A DNA stretch of 64,000 nt, from contig NC_084599.1 of the NCBI RefSeq assembly GCF_033807715.1, positions 27,936,125 through 28,000,124 on the forward strand, read 5' to 3'. The notes below the pieces were generated by a model that saw nothing but the letters and a program-made list of their open reading frames with translations, searched no databases and had not been told where the DNA came from. Source of the DNA: Cololabis saira. Lineage: Eukaryota > Chordata > Actinopteri > Beloniformes > Belonidae. The translations under genes were made by a program, and so were the position numbers. Below, piece after piece: positions 41,331 through 54,060 of the stretch; within the stretch, counting starts at the first letter, position 1, and each line of letters starts with the position of its first letter.

Positions 41331-42657
41331 CCTGGTCTCCCTTGTCTAACAACTTTTTAGGATTTTTTTCAGAGGAACAAATAAAGTCGTACTTAAAAAA
41401 AAAAAATCTTCACCATGCATCATTAAGTCAAGTGTAATCTTATGAAAAACCACTATAGAAATAGAAATTAAACAAAGGGAAACCTTGGCAGATGCAATTT
41501 TACTGGCGTTGGTCTAAAATGAATGAGAAACTAAATATTTTGTTTTATATATAGGTTTGTTTTTTCAGATGATAAAAATCAGAGAGGTCAGACGTTGTCA
41601 CTGAGTGTATTCCACATGTTGTGAGTGATGCAGGCTGTGAGACATTAGCGCTTAAGAAATCCTGTTTTTTCTTTTGTTGTTTATTTTTGTGAAGAAAAAC
41701 CGATGTGCAAACACAATGACTAGGTTCCCCTTGGAATCCTTTTTATTGGTAGCTTCAATGGCATTCAAACCAAGAAGTACTCTGCTGACCTTTCAGCACA
41801 CACAAGCACAAACACACTATCTTTAACGATACATCTGAAACAATAAAATTACCATTTTAACATCCTCATCTTCAACATGTGCCACTGGGAGATAAAAGAC
41901 AAAGCTGTCAACAGTAATTTAGCTTTCATCTAATAATCTTTCAACACAGAAGAACCTCAGATTTTAGTATAGTTACAAAAAAAAGTATAAATTTGATCAA
42001 AACTGCTGTATGTTGTTTGAGAGGCCAGAGGACTCTTTGTGTTTGCAATGTACAGTATACAACACAAATACCTGTGTGATCAATTGTTGGTTTAATTTCC
42101 TGTCAGAAATAGGCTTGACCAGGATGTTCAAGGTTTGCTTTAATAATTTGTCTTGAATTATCTCAACCTTATTATAAAAACAAAATGGATACATGGAAAT
42201 AACTACATTCCCAAGTTCAATGGGAGGCAAATTGCAAATTCTTTTGAGTTAATTTATTTCCGGAATAAAGGTTTTTTTATCCTCATAGCTCAGTATCCAC
42301 AGTGACCAATTAGATACATTTTGATCTGCTAAACAGCCAGTGACATATCAAGAGCAGTTATTCTTCCTCTCAGCACAACAACAAAAAAAAAAAGAAATAC
42401 AAATACATATTTTTTTTTAAATCACAATTTAAAGGTGGTGTAGGTGATTCCAGCAGTATTGTCCTGTTCCCTCTATGTGTTATGCTCTTGCGTGAACGTA
42501 GATTAAACAGCCAGCCAAACTCCTTATTCAGAAGCCAGGATGTGAGCGTCTTGCTCCTTTAATTTCTTCTTACACATAAGTCAGCATTTCTGACTGCACT
42601 GAATTTGGTGTAAAACTATAAAAGAAAGATACAAAAAATGTCTTAATAAACAGCATA
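41331..42657. other. No gene recognised
   Basis: AT-rich sequence, with short poly-A runs at 41395-41407 and 42383-42396. No repeat family named. Confidence 0.5.
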
Positions 42658-43565
42658 CCGTAGATGACCATTTAGTAGCCCGGGCGTTTAATATGCTAAA
42701 TCCACTTGGACCCCAGGCGTTTATAAGAACCAGGCGGGTATTTGCACCAGGCTACAATTTATTTTTGCAATGAGCAGCACCAGACCATTACTTACAAAGA
42801 ACATATGAGATCACCATAGTACCACTGGAACTAAAATTGTACACACTGTACACAACACAACACCTCACGACGAGCTCCCGATCACGAATCGTGAGGTCGC
42901 AAGAAAATCAAGCGTGTTTGAAATCCTGGTCGCTCCTCGTGAAGGAATCGCAGTTGAAGCAGCTGCGACCCGATTGGACTCATCCTTTCACAGAGAGCAT
43001 GCGCAATCTCTGATGTTACGTCAAAAACTATTATTTGTAGTTTAAGTCATCAGTAGTCATCATGTAGTTTAAGTACAGCCTTACGGCGTACCCTGCACCG
43101 TAGGCTCTGCGTTGGTGTAACGCGGAACCATAAATCAGCCTTCAGTGTGTGCGCTGTCTGCTCTTCGGAAAACCTCTTTTTTCTCTTCTCATTTTGCTGG
43201 GACGCCGGGTTCCTCCGCCGAGACACAACTTTTGCGGTACGCGTTCTTTGTTGTGTCTAAAAATGATTCGCAGTGCACACACCCAATAAGAAACGGTACA
43301 GATATTTTGGGATTTTAATATATAAAAAAATAAAATTATAAATAATAAAGAATCCCCATAACTGATGAACTGGAGCTGATCAGAGCAGTATGAACGATAC
43401 TGTACACAATACAATGCAAATACAGTGTTATTACCAGGTTATTACCGGTAGTCGCCCGGGCGTTTAATTGAACCGGCGTTTATTATGCCAAATGGGCTCG
43501 GACCCCGGCGGCTATTAGAGCATAGGCGCGTATTTGCGCGCGGGCGACTATTTGGTCATCTACGG
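42658..43565. mobile_element. TA-flanked DNA transposon (pogo/Tigger-like ends), 908 bp
   Basis: Ends CCGTAGATGACCATTTAGTA and the complement of CCGTAGATGACCAAATAGTC, with TA on both sides (42656-42657 and 43566-43567). The subterminal regions have repeated GGCGTTTA and GCCCGGGCG motifs. The CCGTA start and TA target are shared with the pogo-like element at 7249, but there is no transposase. The palindromic unit (copy 3) lies inside at 43080-43141. Confidence 0.85.
43080..43141. repeat. Palindromic MITE-like unit, copy 3 (half)
   Basis: Reads CCGTAGGCTCTGCGTTGGTG then TAACGCGGAACCATAAATCAG. Only the right half of the unit is present. Confidence 0.75.
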
Positions 43566-43567
43566 TA

Positions 43568-44160
43568 ACAGCCATAAAATATCAGTGTCTGTGTTTTAAC
43601 TGCTTAATATTAACTCGACAGGTATTAGCTCAACGGCTAAAAAGCTAGCAGGTAAACACTACTGTAACACAAGCACAACATATTCAACTGTTCCTTTCTG
43701 CACAAAATGCTTTCGAAATATATTAACACATCTTATCACACCTGTAAACTATGTGTAACACTTACAACCATTGCTTTCTGAAGGATAACTGCATCATTGT
43801 GGCCGTGAGACAATGTAAACATACAAGTTTTCTCCGTGCTTTCTCACTGTACTACCTACTTCCGGTTCGGGAGATTTTCAAAATAAAGGCGCCGGAAATA
43901 CATGTAAATGTAGAAAAACAGTTAATAAACATCTCAACATCATTTTTAGCGACTTTCAAACATATTAAAACATATTCAGGGCAGAACAAGTATGGTGGGT
44001 TACTGTTTAGCACCGTTGCTTGGTTCCTGATCCGACTCCTGGGCCCAGAAGCAGTCTGTGTGTGTGAAGTTTGAAAGGTCTCTTCCTCCTCTGTTTGTGT
44101 GGGTTTTCTCCGGGACACACCGCCTTATTCCCACAGTACAAAAACATGTAGCCTATGTTA
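43568..44160. other. No gene recognised
   Basis: AT-rich, with a plus-strand frame of 107 residues at 43751-44074 that shows no recognisable domain. Confidence 0.5.
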
Positions 44161-44162
44161 CG

Positions 44163-44355
44163 TTGATGGATGATTCTAAACTACCCATAGGTGGGAGTGC
44201 AAGCATGTATGGTTGTTTTTCCATATAAGGCAGTGATGGACTGGTGACCTGCAGGGTTTACACCTCCCTTTTGTCTGTAATGAACTGGGATAGGCTCCAG
44301 CAGATGCCCGTGCCCTCGTATAGAATTACGCGGGAATAGAAAATGGATGGTAGGT
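44163..44355 (+). mobile_element. SINE 3' body and tail
   Basis: Contains AGTGATGGACTGGTGACCTG, GGGATAGGCTCCAGCAG and GAAAATGGATGG, the common body and end of a widespread fish SINE. The tRNA-related head is absent. Confidence 0.75.
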
Positions 44356-45825
44356 GATGCCAGGAAAATGTGCAAGATGGTTTTTGATAATTATACAACC
44401 AAAATGGTCAGCATCTTCTTTCTAAAGTTGATCAAAAACCAAGTTTCCAGAAGCATTCCTATTTTTACATGCTCTACCACATAACTACTACAGGTAAGAT
44501 ACAGCATACAGCAGATGGCTATAGACTAGCTGCAAACCAGGGATGACATGTTCATCCAAAACAGCATTAATTTAACTTAAACTGAAAAACATTCCAACCA
44601 AGATGAAAAATGACTTTTAACCAATTTGTCTAGGCAGAAACTTCGGATTTGGTTCTTCAGTAAACAAAAACTCTGTATGTTTTTGAAACTGTTGCTTTCC
44701 TTTCCTCCCTCATAATTGTCTCCCACACATCATACAAGAAAAGAAAAGTAGACTGTGGTTAGACTCTACATACTGTATCTCACAGAAAAACACTGAAATC
44801 ATTCCTAAATAAATTATAATACATTTAGTGTGTAGCAAAGATGAATCATGGAGGCTAATTCAGATCTTTCTGGTGAGCCTAGACTTGAATATAAACATCC
44901 ATAGTGTAGGCTGTTGCATGAAAATCAAATTACAGTTGACCAAACAATCCCACCTCACCTGCCCTTTCAACTTGTGGAACGAACAATGGTGACTACGAAA
45001 AAAAGCAAAGATTCTTCTTAAGACTTTGCTTTGTCTCCTCTAAGCTAATGTTACATTTCTTGGCTTTTGTCAGCTTTGTTATACATTTATGTATTTTATT
45101 TTCAGCATCATCTTTTCCTGTTTTCACTTTAACTGACCTGTTTTCCATTGCACTAAGGTTATTTATGTTATTTATAATTCTAAGTAGCAACTACCCAAAT
45201 ATCCTATGTACAAAACCTGTGTCATAGTTGGTTTATACTGTCTCATTGTTGTTAATGTTGCTCTGTAATGACACTACCAAATGCTCGACAGCAGTGTGGA
45301 TTCTTTTATCTTTTCATCTACCCGACACGTGTTACATTTCTGAAGTGGTGCACACCGATGTAGGTATGGCAGAAATGTGTTGTTGGTTCAACGTAGAAGC
45401 ACAAGTTAGGTGTTACATTTGCTGTAGGCAAGGCAGAAAAGGAGGCTCAACAACTTATTCTGCTGTTTTGAAGGTAATGAAAACATAGTTTTTCATTCTC
45501 TGATTGCTGGTAAACTTTTAGAGACACAATGTGCAAAGCCACAACACAAGCTAGGACTTACTTTTTCTACCTTTTTTAAGTTTTACTAACTGCAACTCTC
45601 TCCGTGGCACAGACAACCCATTGTACCCATGTTATTAGTCTTTTCCCTATTTTTTTTGTATACTCCAATAAATATACAAATAATTTGCACAACTTGTTTC
45701 TTCCCTCAAACTTTTTTCAAATAATCACCTTTTCAGTACATGGTTACGTACAGTAGCGTGTTGCATGCATATTTTGCTAAAATACATGTTCAGAGATAAG
45801 TTATGTGACCAAGTCGTCCATCAAT
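44356..45825. other. No gene recognised
   Basis: AT-rich sequence; small open frames only. Confidence 0.5.
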
Positions 45826-46451
45826 CAGTCAGTACGTTTACATGCAGCAAAGAAATCGGATTTCTGATCGTATCAGATAAAGACAAGACAGAAGACTCAA
45901 TCACTTGTCTGAGTATACATGCTGTTCAGAGAATCGGATAAATGGCCAGAGCATGGCTGACTCCGTGACGCTATGTGGCGCTGTAACCTTTTTAACCATT
46001 TGTAACCATTTCAACAAAGAGCCACTTCTGGTTGACGGTTGTTTTGTTTGGCGCCAATGTACGCCTTCCGTATATTTTTCCACTGTATTTTGATCTGCTC
46101 CGGTGTCCTGATGAAGCCCGCTTCTGAAATCTCTTCCGCAATATTTTTAAAGGTGTTTAAAAAACTATTTAACACGCGACGTCTCCTTTCACTTCCGGGT
46201 GAATGCCCCAGAGAAAATTCTCGAGCATGCGCAGACTGCAATATCCGATGTCTCCGTATACATGGCGTTAAAATTCCGACTGGGAACGAATTATCTAGGT
46301 GTTGCTATCCGATCATTAAATGTCCGGTATAGGTCCGAAATACGTCAGAAGTAGATCGGATTCAGGTGTTTACATGCAGTTTAAAAGTCCAAACGATGTC
46401 TTATACGATCAGAAATCCAATTGAACTGCTGCATGTAAACGTAGGCTACTG
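45826..46451 (-). mobile_element. Non-autonomous DNA transposon carrying a Myb/SANT fragment
   Basis: Left TACGTTTACATGCAGCA and right TGCTGCATGTAAACGTA are perfect complements; the outermost bases (CAGT…ACTG) are approximate. ATCGGATT and ATCAGAAATCC motifs repeat inside both ends. The minus strand encodes part of a Myb/SANT-like protein. No clear target duplication was found. The superfamily is probably Harbinger-related, by the Myb/SANT gene, but hAT cannot be excluded. Confidence 0.7.
46020..46170 (-). pseudogene. Myb/SANT-like DNA-binding domain fragment
   Basis: The minus strand reads FKNIAEEISEAGFIRTPEQI then KIQWKNIRKAYIGAKQNNR. The pattern I-A-x-E/L-x-x-x-G-x-x-R-T-x-E-Q-x-x-x-x-W-K-x-L/I-x-x-x-Y is the second and third helices of the Myb_DNA-bind_4-type domain. 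The first helix is missing or frame-shifted, and the frame is open from 46241 to a stop at 46011. Confidence 0.8.
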
Positions 46452-48560
46452 AGTGATTTCAAGATTCCTGATTACAAGACCACAAGCTTGTCTGAACAGC
46501 ACTGCAATCTGTCAAAGAGAGAGTGCAGTCTGAAAGCAGGCTTAGTCTTCTCTGAGAGAACAGAAAAAGATCAGCCAGTCATTTTTAAATTAAGAGAAAA
46601 CAGGAAATGATTTAACAGAACAAAACATGACAGTCCATAACCGCTGTTAACAATTGATGCAGAAAGTAAGGATGACACACTTTTTTTTTTTTTTATGCTT
46701 ACACAGAATTAGTGAGACCATGCTTGAGTTATCAAAGCACTAAGATCAGAAACCTCTGGCATGGCATGACATTCATATTATTTGAATAAATAACCACAAT
46801 CTGAACAAAGGAAACCATTTCCATTGATGCAGGAGGAGATGAAATAGAAAGCAAATGCTATGATCTGCACAAAATTAGTTAATGAAAAAAAGCAGCTTTA
46901 GTCATAAGGCAGGAAGACTGAAGTCATGGATTAATGGGCACAAAAAGGAGATGTCACTACCAAGCATCTCATGCCCGTAATGCTACACAAGTAAAATTGA
47001 TAGAATGAGCCTAAAAGAGGAGTATTCTATCAGTCACACTGATAGAATAATCCTTTTATTCTTTAAAATATTGAAGATATCCGATAAAGTGCATGTGTAT
47101 GTAATGTCTGTATGCTACCTTGAATTTCCCTTTGGGGATGAATAAAGCAGCCAGCCAGCAAGCCAGCCGGCCCTGCATGTGAAATGCATGGTATCAATGT
47201 AAAAGGGAGTTGTGTTTGAAGGTAAGCCAAGTTCCCTGAAGGTCAGATTGATGTACCCATATTGTTGAAATTGGGGAAAAACATGCCTCTGAAACCTTTG
47301 GATTTCAAGTTAAACCCGTGCATAAAACAGACCCCTACCCCCCAATCAAAAATCTCATCAGCATGCAGTGATGACACTTGCATTTACAACCCAAGTGCTA
47401 TTTTTCACACCTTAAGATTGCACAAATGATTAACTTGCACACCTTAAAATTGAGGGGGAAAAAAACTCAACATCTCCATTGTCATATTCTCAGACAGACG
47501 TATCCAACTGCCCAGAAAATGATTTGACCAAATTCACTGTGAAAGAAATTAAACATGGCTCTGTTGCTGTGAACATTGACCCTACAAGGGCATGAAGCCT
47601 GACAGCGTATGGCATTGCAGTCAGTCTCTTACACTTGAGGCACACATTATATATGCCACAAGGGCTAAATTAGGCTCATGTGCAACAGGTCAGTTGGAGC
47701 AGTGTGCACTAGCAGATACCTTATCTTGCTCTGTCAGCAAGTCTCCACTGTCCCAGGGATTAATTGTGTCGGTCCACTTGAGACAAGGATGTCACACTAG
47801 TGTGTGCTCAGCAGCCTTCCCTGCCATGTCATCAAGTAGGAGAGGAAAAGAGAAATACTTGTTTTCTTCCGTTTAACTTTGATGTGCATGTTAGCCAGTT
47901 TTTTTCCTTTCTTTTTTTAAGCACTTGTTTGTGTCTTCATTCATAGTTTTTAGTTGGATAGGAGAGGCAGGACGTTCATTTCATACCAACTCGCCTTAAC
48001 TGTCCTAGCTCATTGCATTAGTATTCTTGACTGAATTGTGGAAAACTAAATTTCACAGATTTGACTACAACAAATTTAATGTAAATATGAATACACAGAA
48101 ATAGAAAACATTACAATGATTTAAGAACAAATATCCTTCCATGAAATTAAACCCTTAAATAATTCCAAATTTTCATAAATATAAAAAATTTGCTATTTTC
48201 ATAAATTAAGTAAAGTAATTCTAGTCTAAGAAAGTCGCTGAAGCAATGCCCACAGCCACTTCCGAGTGGGCCTGGTTGATTTCTTCTAATTCCTTCTAAA
48301 GTCTTCAAAACTGAGAGCAGGAGGAATGTGACTCTTTGTCAGCCTGGCTACAGTGCTGAACAGAAAATGTGGATTCGTTTTACTAACTTCTATACAAATA
48401 ATAAGATGCTCTAGATTTTTGAAGGACTTTTTTATATACTATTAGACTACTTTCCATGCACAATAAGAATTTACAGATTTCAAGAGTGCCACTTCCTTTC
48501 CAGTTTATGCACTTTTTGTCTCAGCATGCTGATATGCTAATTATACCATACATATAAATG

Positions 48561-48562
<2 letters not shown>
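46452..48562. other. No gene recognised; retroelement tail at ~47090-47170 and a hairpin at 47014-47058
   Basis: A segment near 47110 (CTTGAATTTCCCTTTGGGGATGAATAAAG, written in part) followed by AGCC-type tandem repeats resembles a LINE/SINE 3' tail. A hairpin with a perfect 12-bp stem and 3-nt loop lies at 47023-47049. A 94-residue plus-strand frame at 47592-47876 is not recognised. Confidence 0.5.

Positions 48563-48634
<72 letters not shown>
48563..48634. repeat. (TA)n microsatellite
   Basis: About 36 TA units. Confidence 0.97.
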
Positions 48635-48640
<6 letters not shown>

Positions 48641-51624
48641 AATAAGAAGATAACATAATTCTAGCAAATGAAAAATGGGAAATATAAGTGCAGTCAATAC
48701 ATCTAATCACACTGATAAAGGGGATTTTTTTTTGTCAGATAGATGAATATTTCAAACAATTAATAACATCGACTTTTGATTCACATTAATTATTTGATGA
48801 CTTTATGGTTCCTGGAAAAAGAAAAAAAATATTATGCAGCGGGTGGTGGTAGTGGTGGGGTCCATTTGTGAGTCAGCCACTCTTCTCTCATTTCATTGTT
48901 CACTTTCTGATGTAATAAAATAGAGTTCAGTATCTGCGTTGTTAGTAATAAAATTAATAACCCAAGGTATTTTATGTGAAAGGTGAACAAATGTGATATT
49001 TGCAATGCACAAAAAGATAAAATGATAAGCCGACTGGCACAAAAGACCCAATACACGTCAAAAAGAGTCATGTTGTCCCAAGCACAAGTTATGGCTGATT
49101 TGACCACTTTAAAATCTTTTCAGTTCATCAATATACTTTTCTGACACAAATGTGACATGTCATTGTACAGATATATTTCAGAAGTTTACACTTCTTCCTA
49201 CTCCTTTTTTGGCACATGTAAATTAAGATAGCAAGTTCTAAAGGATGAAATTCTTTGTTTTGTTGTTTTGTGTTCTTAAACTTCTCATGAAGAGTTGTTT
49301 ATGTACAAAAATATAATAAATCAAATCAAATGTCTCAAAAAAGATACATTGTCTGATGAAATTTAATTCATTTCAGTTTCATGAAGGGAATGAGACATAA
49401 AGTCACTCTATGTATGTTGAAGTAAACCTGCTCTTGAGCAGTAACAGACTCAAAGTACCGGTATGCGTTTCCTTGCTTCCTGAAACCACCTCAACTGAAC
49501 CCTCTTGCTAAGGGTTAAGTAACCTTGCTTTGTGTTGTTGAGTTTTTCTGAGTTAAGGTTCAACATACTCAGAGCTTTAACTTAAACCCTTTGTAACACA
49601 TACATTTGGAATTCCAGGGCTCAAACAGAAAAGAAAGAAAAGCCAAAAACACGACTAGGCGAAGCAGGCATATGAATAAGATGAAAACGCAGATGGACCA
49701 GCATTGAGAAAACGACAAATGAGACTGATGGGGAAGACGAGGCACAGATGCAAACAATCAGGTAGATGAAGCCAAGGTAATTAACCCCTTGTACAATTGT
49801 CATGAATGTGAAATGTAGCTATGAAGACCAAAAACTGTTGGGTTTCTTTTTTGTAATCAGGCTGTAAATACTAGCTCCCAGTGGTCAATCAAGGAACTGC
49901 AATTGTAACAACTTTCGGGTCAGGCCTCTCCCTAAAGTTTGAATGTTGATGCTTGTGTTTAATTGGCTTCTTTCTGGATACAATTTAACTGAACCCCCTT
50001 ATGAAATATGAAGTAAACATTAAGGATACTGAAAATATATATATACTTTGATCCCAGGAAAATCAGTTTCTACAACTTCAACATTTCTTAAAGAAAAAGT
50101 CACCACACAATGGCCACAGAGATGCCAATACCTTGTACGTGTGCACAGTATTTGCTTTTTTAGCTGCATGCCTTTTGTTTGCCAGCCTCTCTTGATACTC
50201 AGTTGAGGTAATTATTCGCTTCACTTGGCAAATTTGTCCTCCTTTCACCATGTGAGTCGACAGATGATTTAAAAGGCACCTACAGAACCTCTGAAAGGCA
50301 AAGCATTCCTGACTGGCTTTAATTTGTCCAATTAGGCAGCTAATGATCAAATTTAGAGCTCAAGTGAATCTTAATGTGTGTGTATCCAGCAAGTATGCCC
50401 TTATTGTACGACTAAAAAGAAAGGTTTTTCTGATTTTTTTTAATTTTTTAATTAGATTTTTTTTTCATTTTTGCAAATAAATTGAATATGGACATGCTCC
50501 AGCAAGTGCTGAACTGTGTTGTAGACCTCCAAACAATGAGCCATTTTCTGATCTGATGCTGTAGTGATGGGTTGGGGTTTAAATTAGCGTAGTAACAAAA
50601 ATATCTTAGGCAGGCTGCAATATATTAGCCTATAATGAGATTCTATTAAAAATGCCGAAAGGAGTTACCTATAAACCAGGAGTGTGGTGAGAAAAAGGGT
50701 GATTGAACATCTACCGCTTCGCAGTGGTTGACACAGCACCGCTGGTGATCTGCTCACCCCAATAAGCCAGTGATTTCAGTTACTACCACAAAGCCATGGT
50801 GGTAAATTTGCATTTTAAAAGACATATTTGGTAAAGCTGAGTCAACATGGTATTATTACAACCATAATAAAACCAAAAAGAACACAGCTGTTTAGGCTTC
50901 AGTGATTTGATGGAAATTGCAGGTGAAGATGGTAGCAAACAAATGTACAGGGAATTTCCAGCAGTAACTTAATATGAGACATAAGTATTCACATTATGAC
51001 GTCATAATGGAAATTGTTGTTGATGTCATTGTTTATGGGTTCTGTTATGTTCCGTGTTAGATAAACCTTTTTTTTTTTTTTGACAGCAATGTTTTATGTT
51101 TTTTTCTGGTATTTGAAGTTTTATTGTGAAACAGTTCCTTTTCTGTGCAGTTTTATTGAGTTTCGCACCCTTGAGTGTCACACCTGGGTTTAGTTACGGG
51201 CTGCCACACCTGAATCACATTATGCATTATCTCCATTAGTGTTTACACTGCCACATGTCCTTTGGCCAGTGCCACATAGTTGCCTTCATTAATGGTTTGG
51301 GTTCGTATCTGTGTTCTCTGGCTTGCCTTTTTGGCCTGTTATCTCCTCATTTAGGATTGTAGGTTAGATATTTGGACTGTTCTGAACACCCTGGCAGTAC
51401 TTTTGATTTGTTTAATGAAGTTTATTACTTTCTTTAATGTCCTGCCTCTGCTTGTGAGCCTGCATTAGAGCTGTTCATCCTACAGCGTACCTGACAGTTG
51501 GAATGTAGTTAATGTGGTTCAGTATTAATGAAACATGACTGTAAATCACTCTTCACATAAATCTCATATATCATATCATATATATATAAACAAAGAAGGC
51601 CAGTTTCACTGTAACTGTTACTGT
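48635..51624. other. No gene recognised
   Basis: AT-rich sequence, with minor T-rich tracts (50440-50470, 51067-51083). No repeat family or coding domain was recognised. Confidence 0.5.
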
Positions 51625-51740
51625 CATTCATGTTTTTGGGCTCTGGGAGGAGGCTGGAGTACTCGAAACCGATGCAAACAACACACAGAGGCCCATGCTA
51701 GGATTCAGACCAGGACCCTCAACGCTGCTAACCAGCAAGA
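51625..51740 (+). mobile_element. Degraded SINE fragment
   Basis: GGGCTCTGGGAGGAGGCTGG, GATGCAAACAACACACAGAG and GATTCAGACCAGGACCCT are decayed forms of the GGAGAACATGCAAACTCCAC and GGTTCGAACC-type blocks of a fish SINE in antisense. Low confidence in borders. Confidence 0.5.
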
Positions 51741-51839
51741 CACTGTTTGGGTGATTTTATTTCAACCATCTGATCAAGCAATTTTTCAAAGGCTACACAC
51801 AATATCATGGCTTTGAAATCAGACCTTAGACGATCTACC

Positions 51840-52607
51840 AACTGGTTGTCTGTAATATAGTTATAACTGAATTTTATGATGTACTTATTCTTTTATATTA
51901 TTATTGTATAAATGTTATTTATATACAACTCATATTTTATTTTTTTAACAATAAAGTTGCCATTTGTGAAAATTCAGTGTTGTGATTTATTTACAGTTAA
52001 CATGATTCATCTGTCTTGTAACATAAGAGATGAGAAATCTTCCTCGGTGAAGACGAGGTGACTAAAGGCTGATTTATGGTTCCGCGTTACACCAACGCAG
52101 CGGCGTAGGGTACGCGTCGATTTAACGCAGAGCCGTAAATCAGGCTTTAAGATCCGTTTACAGCGTGTAACTGAATGAGAGCGTCCGACTATCAGGTCGA
52201 GCTGCGTGACATCGGGCGCTCTCTGTCCACACTGAGACTGTTAAACTTGCGGCCAGTTAGGACAGTCCAATACAAAAAAAATAAAGCCATGGAATTGATT
52301 TTGTCGCAGAAGCTTCTCGCATGGGACGCGTTTTGTGTACGCCGCAGCCGGCTGCTCTGGCCGGAGCGAGGCTTATTCTCCTCCCCTCCTACACATCATT
52401 CAAGCGGCCAATCAGCGCAGAGCCTCATTATCATAGCCCCCCCGCCCTGAAAATGAAGCACAGAAAAAGGCTTTAGAAGCGGAAAAAATAAAAACATGGC
52501 CCAGAGACTGAATTTCTGATTTATGTAGAAAAAACAAGCTTTAGATTGTTTTTAAAAACATTCCAGGCCTGTTTAAAATATACATTAAATGCCATAATAT
52601 GTCCCCT
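51840..52607 (+). mobile_element. TTAA-flanked DNA transposon (Kolobok/piggyBac-like), one end, copy B
   Basis: The right end is the complement of AGGGGACATATTATGG, followed by TTAA (52608-52611). The sequence is homologous in inverted orientation to 10813-11640, including the shared AACAATAAAGTTGCCATTTG (a polyadenylation-signal context), the palindromic unit at 52063-52149 at the same position, and GACAGTCCAATACAAAAAAA. The left end could not be found. It carries no recognisable coding sequence. Confidence 0.7.
52063..52149. repeat. Palindromic MITE-like unit, copy 4
   Basis: AAAGGCTGATTTATGGTTCC at the left, GCCGTAAATCAGGCTTT at the right. Its junctions with the surrounding element are the same as at 11285-11377. 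Confidence 0.85.
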
Positions 52608-52611
52608 TTAA

Positions 52612-53444
52612 ACTGTAAGCCATAATCAGCAATATTAAAATAATAAAAGGCTTGCAATATTTCAGTGGATTTGTAATGAATCCAGAATGTCTGACATTTT
52701 TGTTTTTTTAATTGCATTACAGAAAATAAAGAACTTCATCACAATATTCTAATTTTCTGAGCCAGTCCTGTATATTTGATTGTTTATGTTGTTTCACACG
52801 GACGACTTCAGGTGAAGCACCGCACATGCGCAGTTGATGAACCTGCGATGAGACTAAAGCGCGGAGGAAAGCCCTGCTGGCCGAGTTTTGTTTAAAATTG
52901 AATTTCTGTTGCAAATCAAACCTGTCTTCCAATTCATTGCATTTTTATTTTAATTTTCTTATTTTAAACACAAGAATATATTCAGAGAGAGAGAGCACTT
53001 CATGACCAAATGTTCACTGGACTGGACCTGGAAACGGTCAGCAAGGAAATGTCACTGCTCCAGATGAATCTTCCAAGGACAACTGAAGACAACCAGCTCA
53101 GATAGCCTTCCTCTAGTAGGTCAAATCCACTCAGGTATTGTTCTGTCTTCCGCTGTGATCTCCCTGAATACATGGGCCTACTGTAATACAAATACAGGTG
53201 TGTTTTTATTTGTTGGTCGTTAATTTAGGGGCAGCACTTTGCATAAGCCTCAATGATGGTAAAATTATTAAGTTTATGCTAATACAAGTAGTACATAAAA
53301 TTAGAAGAATGAGAATTCAATGAGGTTTAAGTCATCGTCTTACTGTGTCTTAAGTAACCCAGGGTTTTATCATGGTGGTAAACCTCCAGTTAAGTGTGCA
53401 GCTGGCCTCTTGTTTCTAAGGTTTTTTGTGTCACACACATTTAA
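52612..53444. other. No gene recognised; possible repeat tail at 52712-52770
   Basis: AATTGCATTACAGAAAATAA and ATCACAATATTCTAATTTTC resemble a repeat tail that is common in fish genomes, but I cannot classify it. The rest is AT-rich. Confidence 0.4.
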
Positions 53445-54060
53445 GGGTCAAGACACACCAACCCAACGGCCGACCATTGGCAGAAAAGCAGTCGGACTTC
53501 AAGTCGGCACCCATCTCCCCGAGTTGGTCAAAATAATACTCCCCAATACACCAACCCGATGCCGACTGGAGCGTACATTCTGCTCGTGTGCAAGGCGAAA
53601 TACGTCCCCATAACTGCAGGCGGCGCTGATCTGTGATGTCGCCCAAAAAGAAATGGAAAGAAGAACAACCGGAAATGACAGATCACTCTAGTCTAGAGTT
53701 CTGAACAGAGCCTGCTGTCATCAGTCAATGTTATTGAAAAGTAATTGAAAAAAAACAATAGCTAATGATGAAAATATAATACAATCAAACACAATCCAAA
53801 TCCAAGCCGATGCAATGATAAAGTGTAGTGTGGGGTCTGTGCCATCGCTGCTTATATAGTATGTTTACCATAGTTACTGTATCTTTGATTAACTCTGATT
53901 CGCTAGTCCAAGTGCTAGCACTCAATCAGCCAATCAGATTGTTCATGGAGGCCGACGGCTAGTGATCAATTCTACATGTTGAATACGTCAAAATGAACGC
54001 CGATGGACAATTGCACGGGACACACCTACCCGATTCCAGTCAATTATTTGTTGTAGCCCA
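53445..54060. mobile_element. Unclassified DNA-transposon-like element
   Basis: A GC-richer block with repeated ACACACCAACCC/ATACACCAACCCGA/ACACACCTACCCGA motifs near 53451, 53549 and 54021, and GCCGACTGGAGC and GTCGGACTTCAAGTCGGC. Its edges and target duplication are unclear, and no transposase is seen. Confidence 0.45.
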
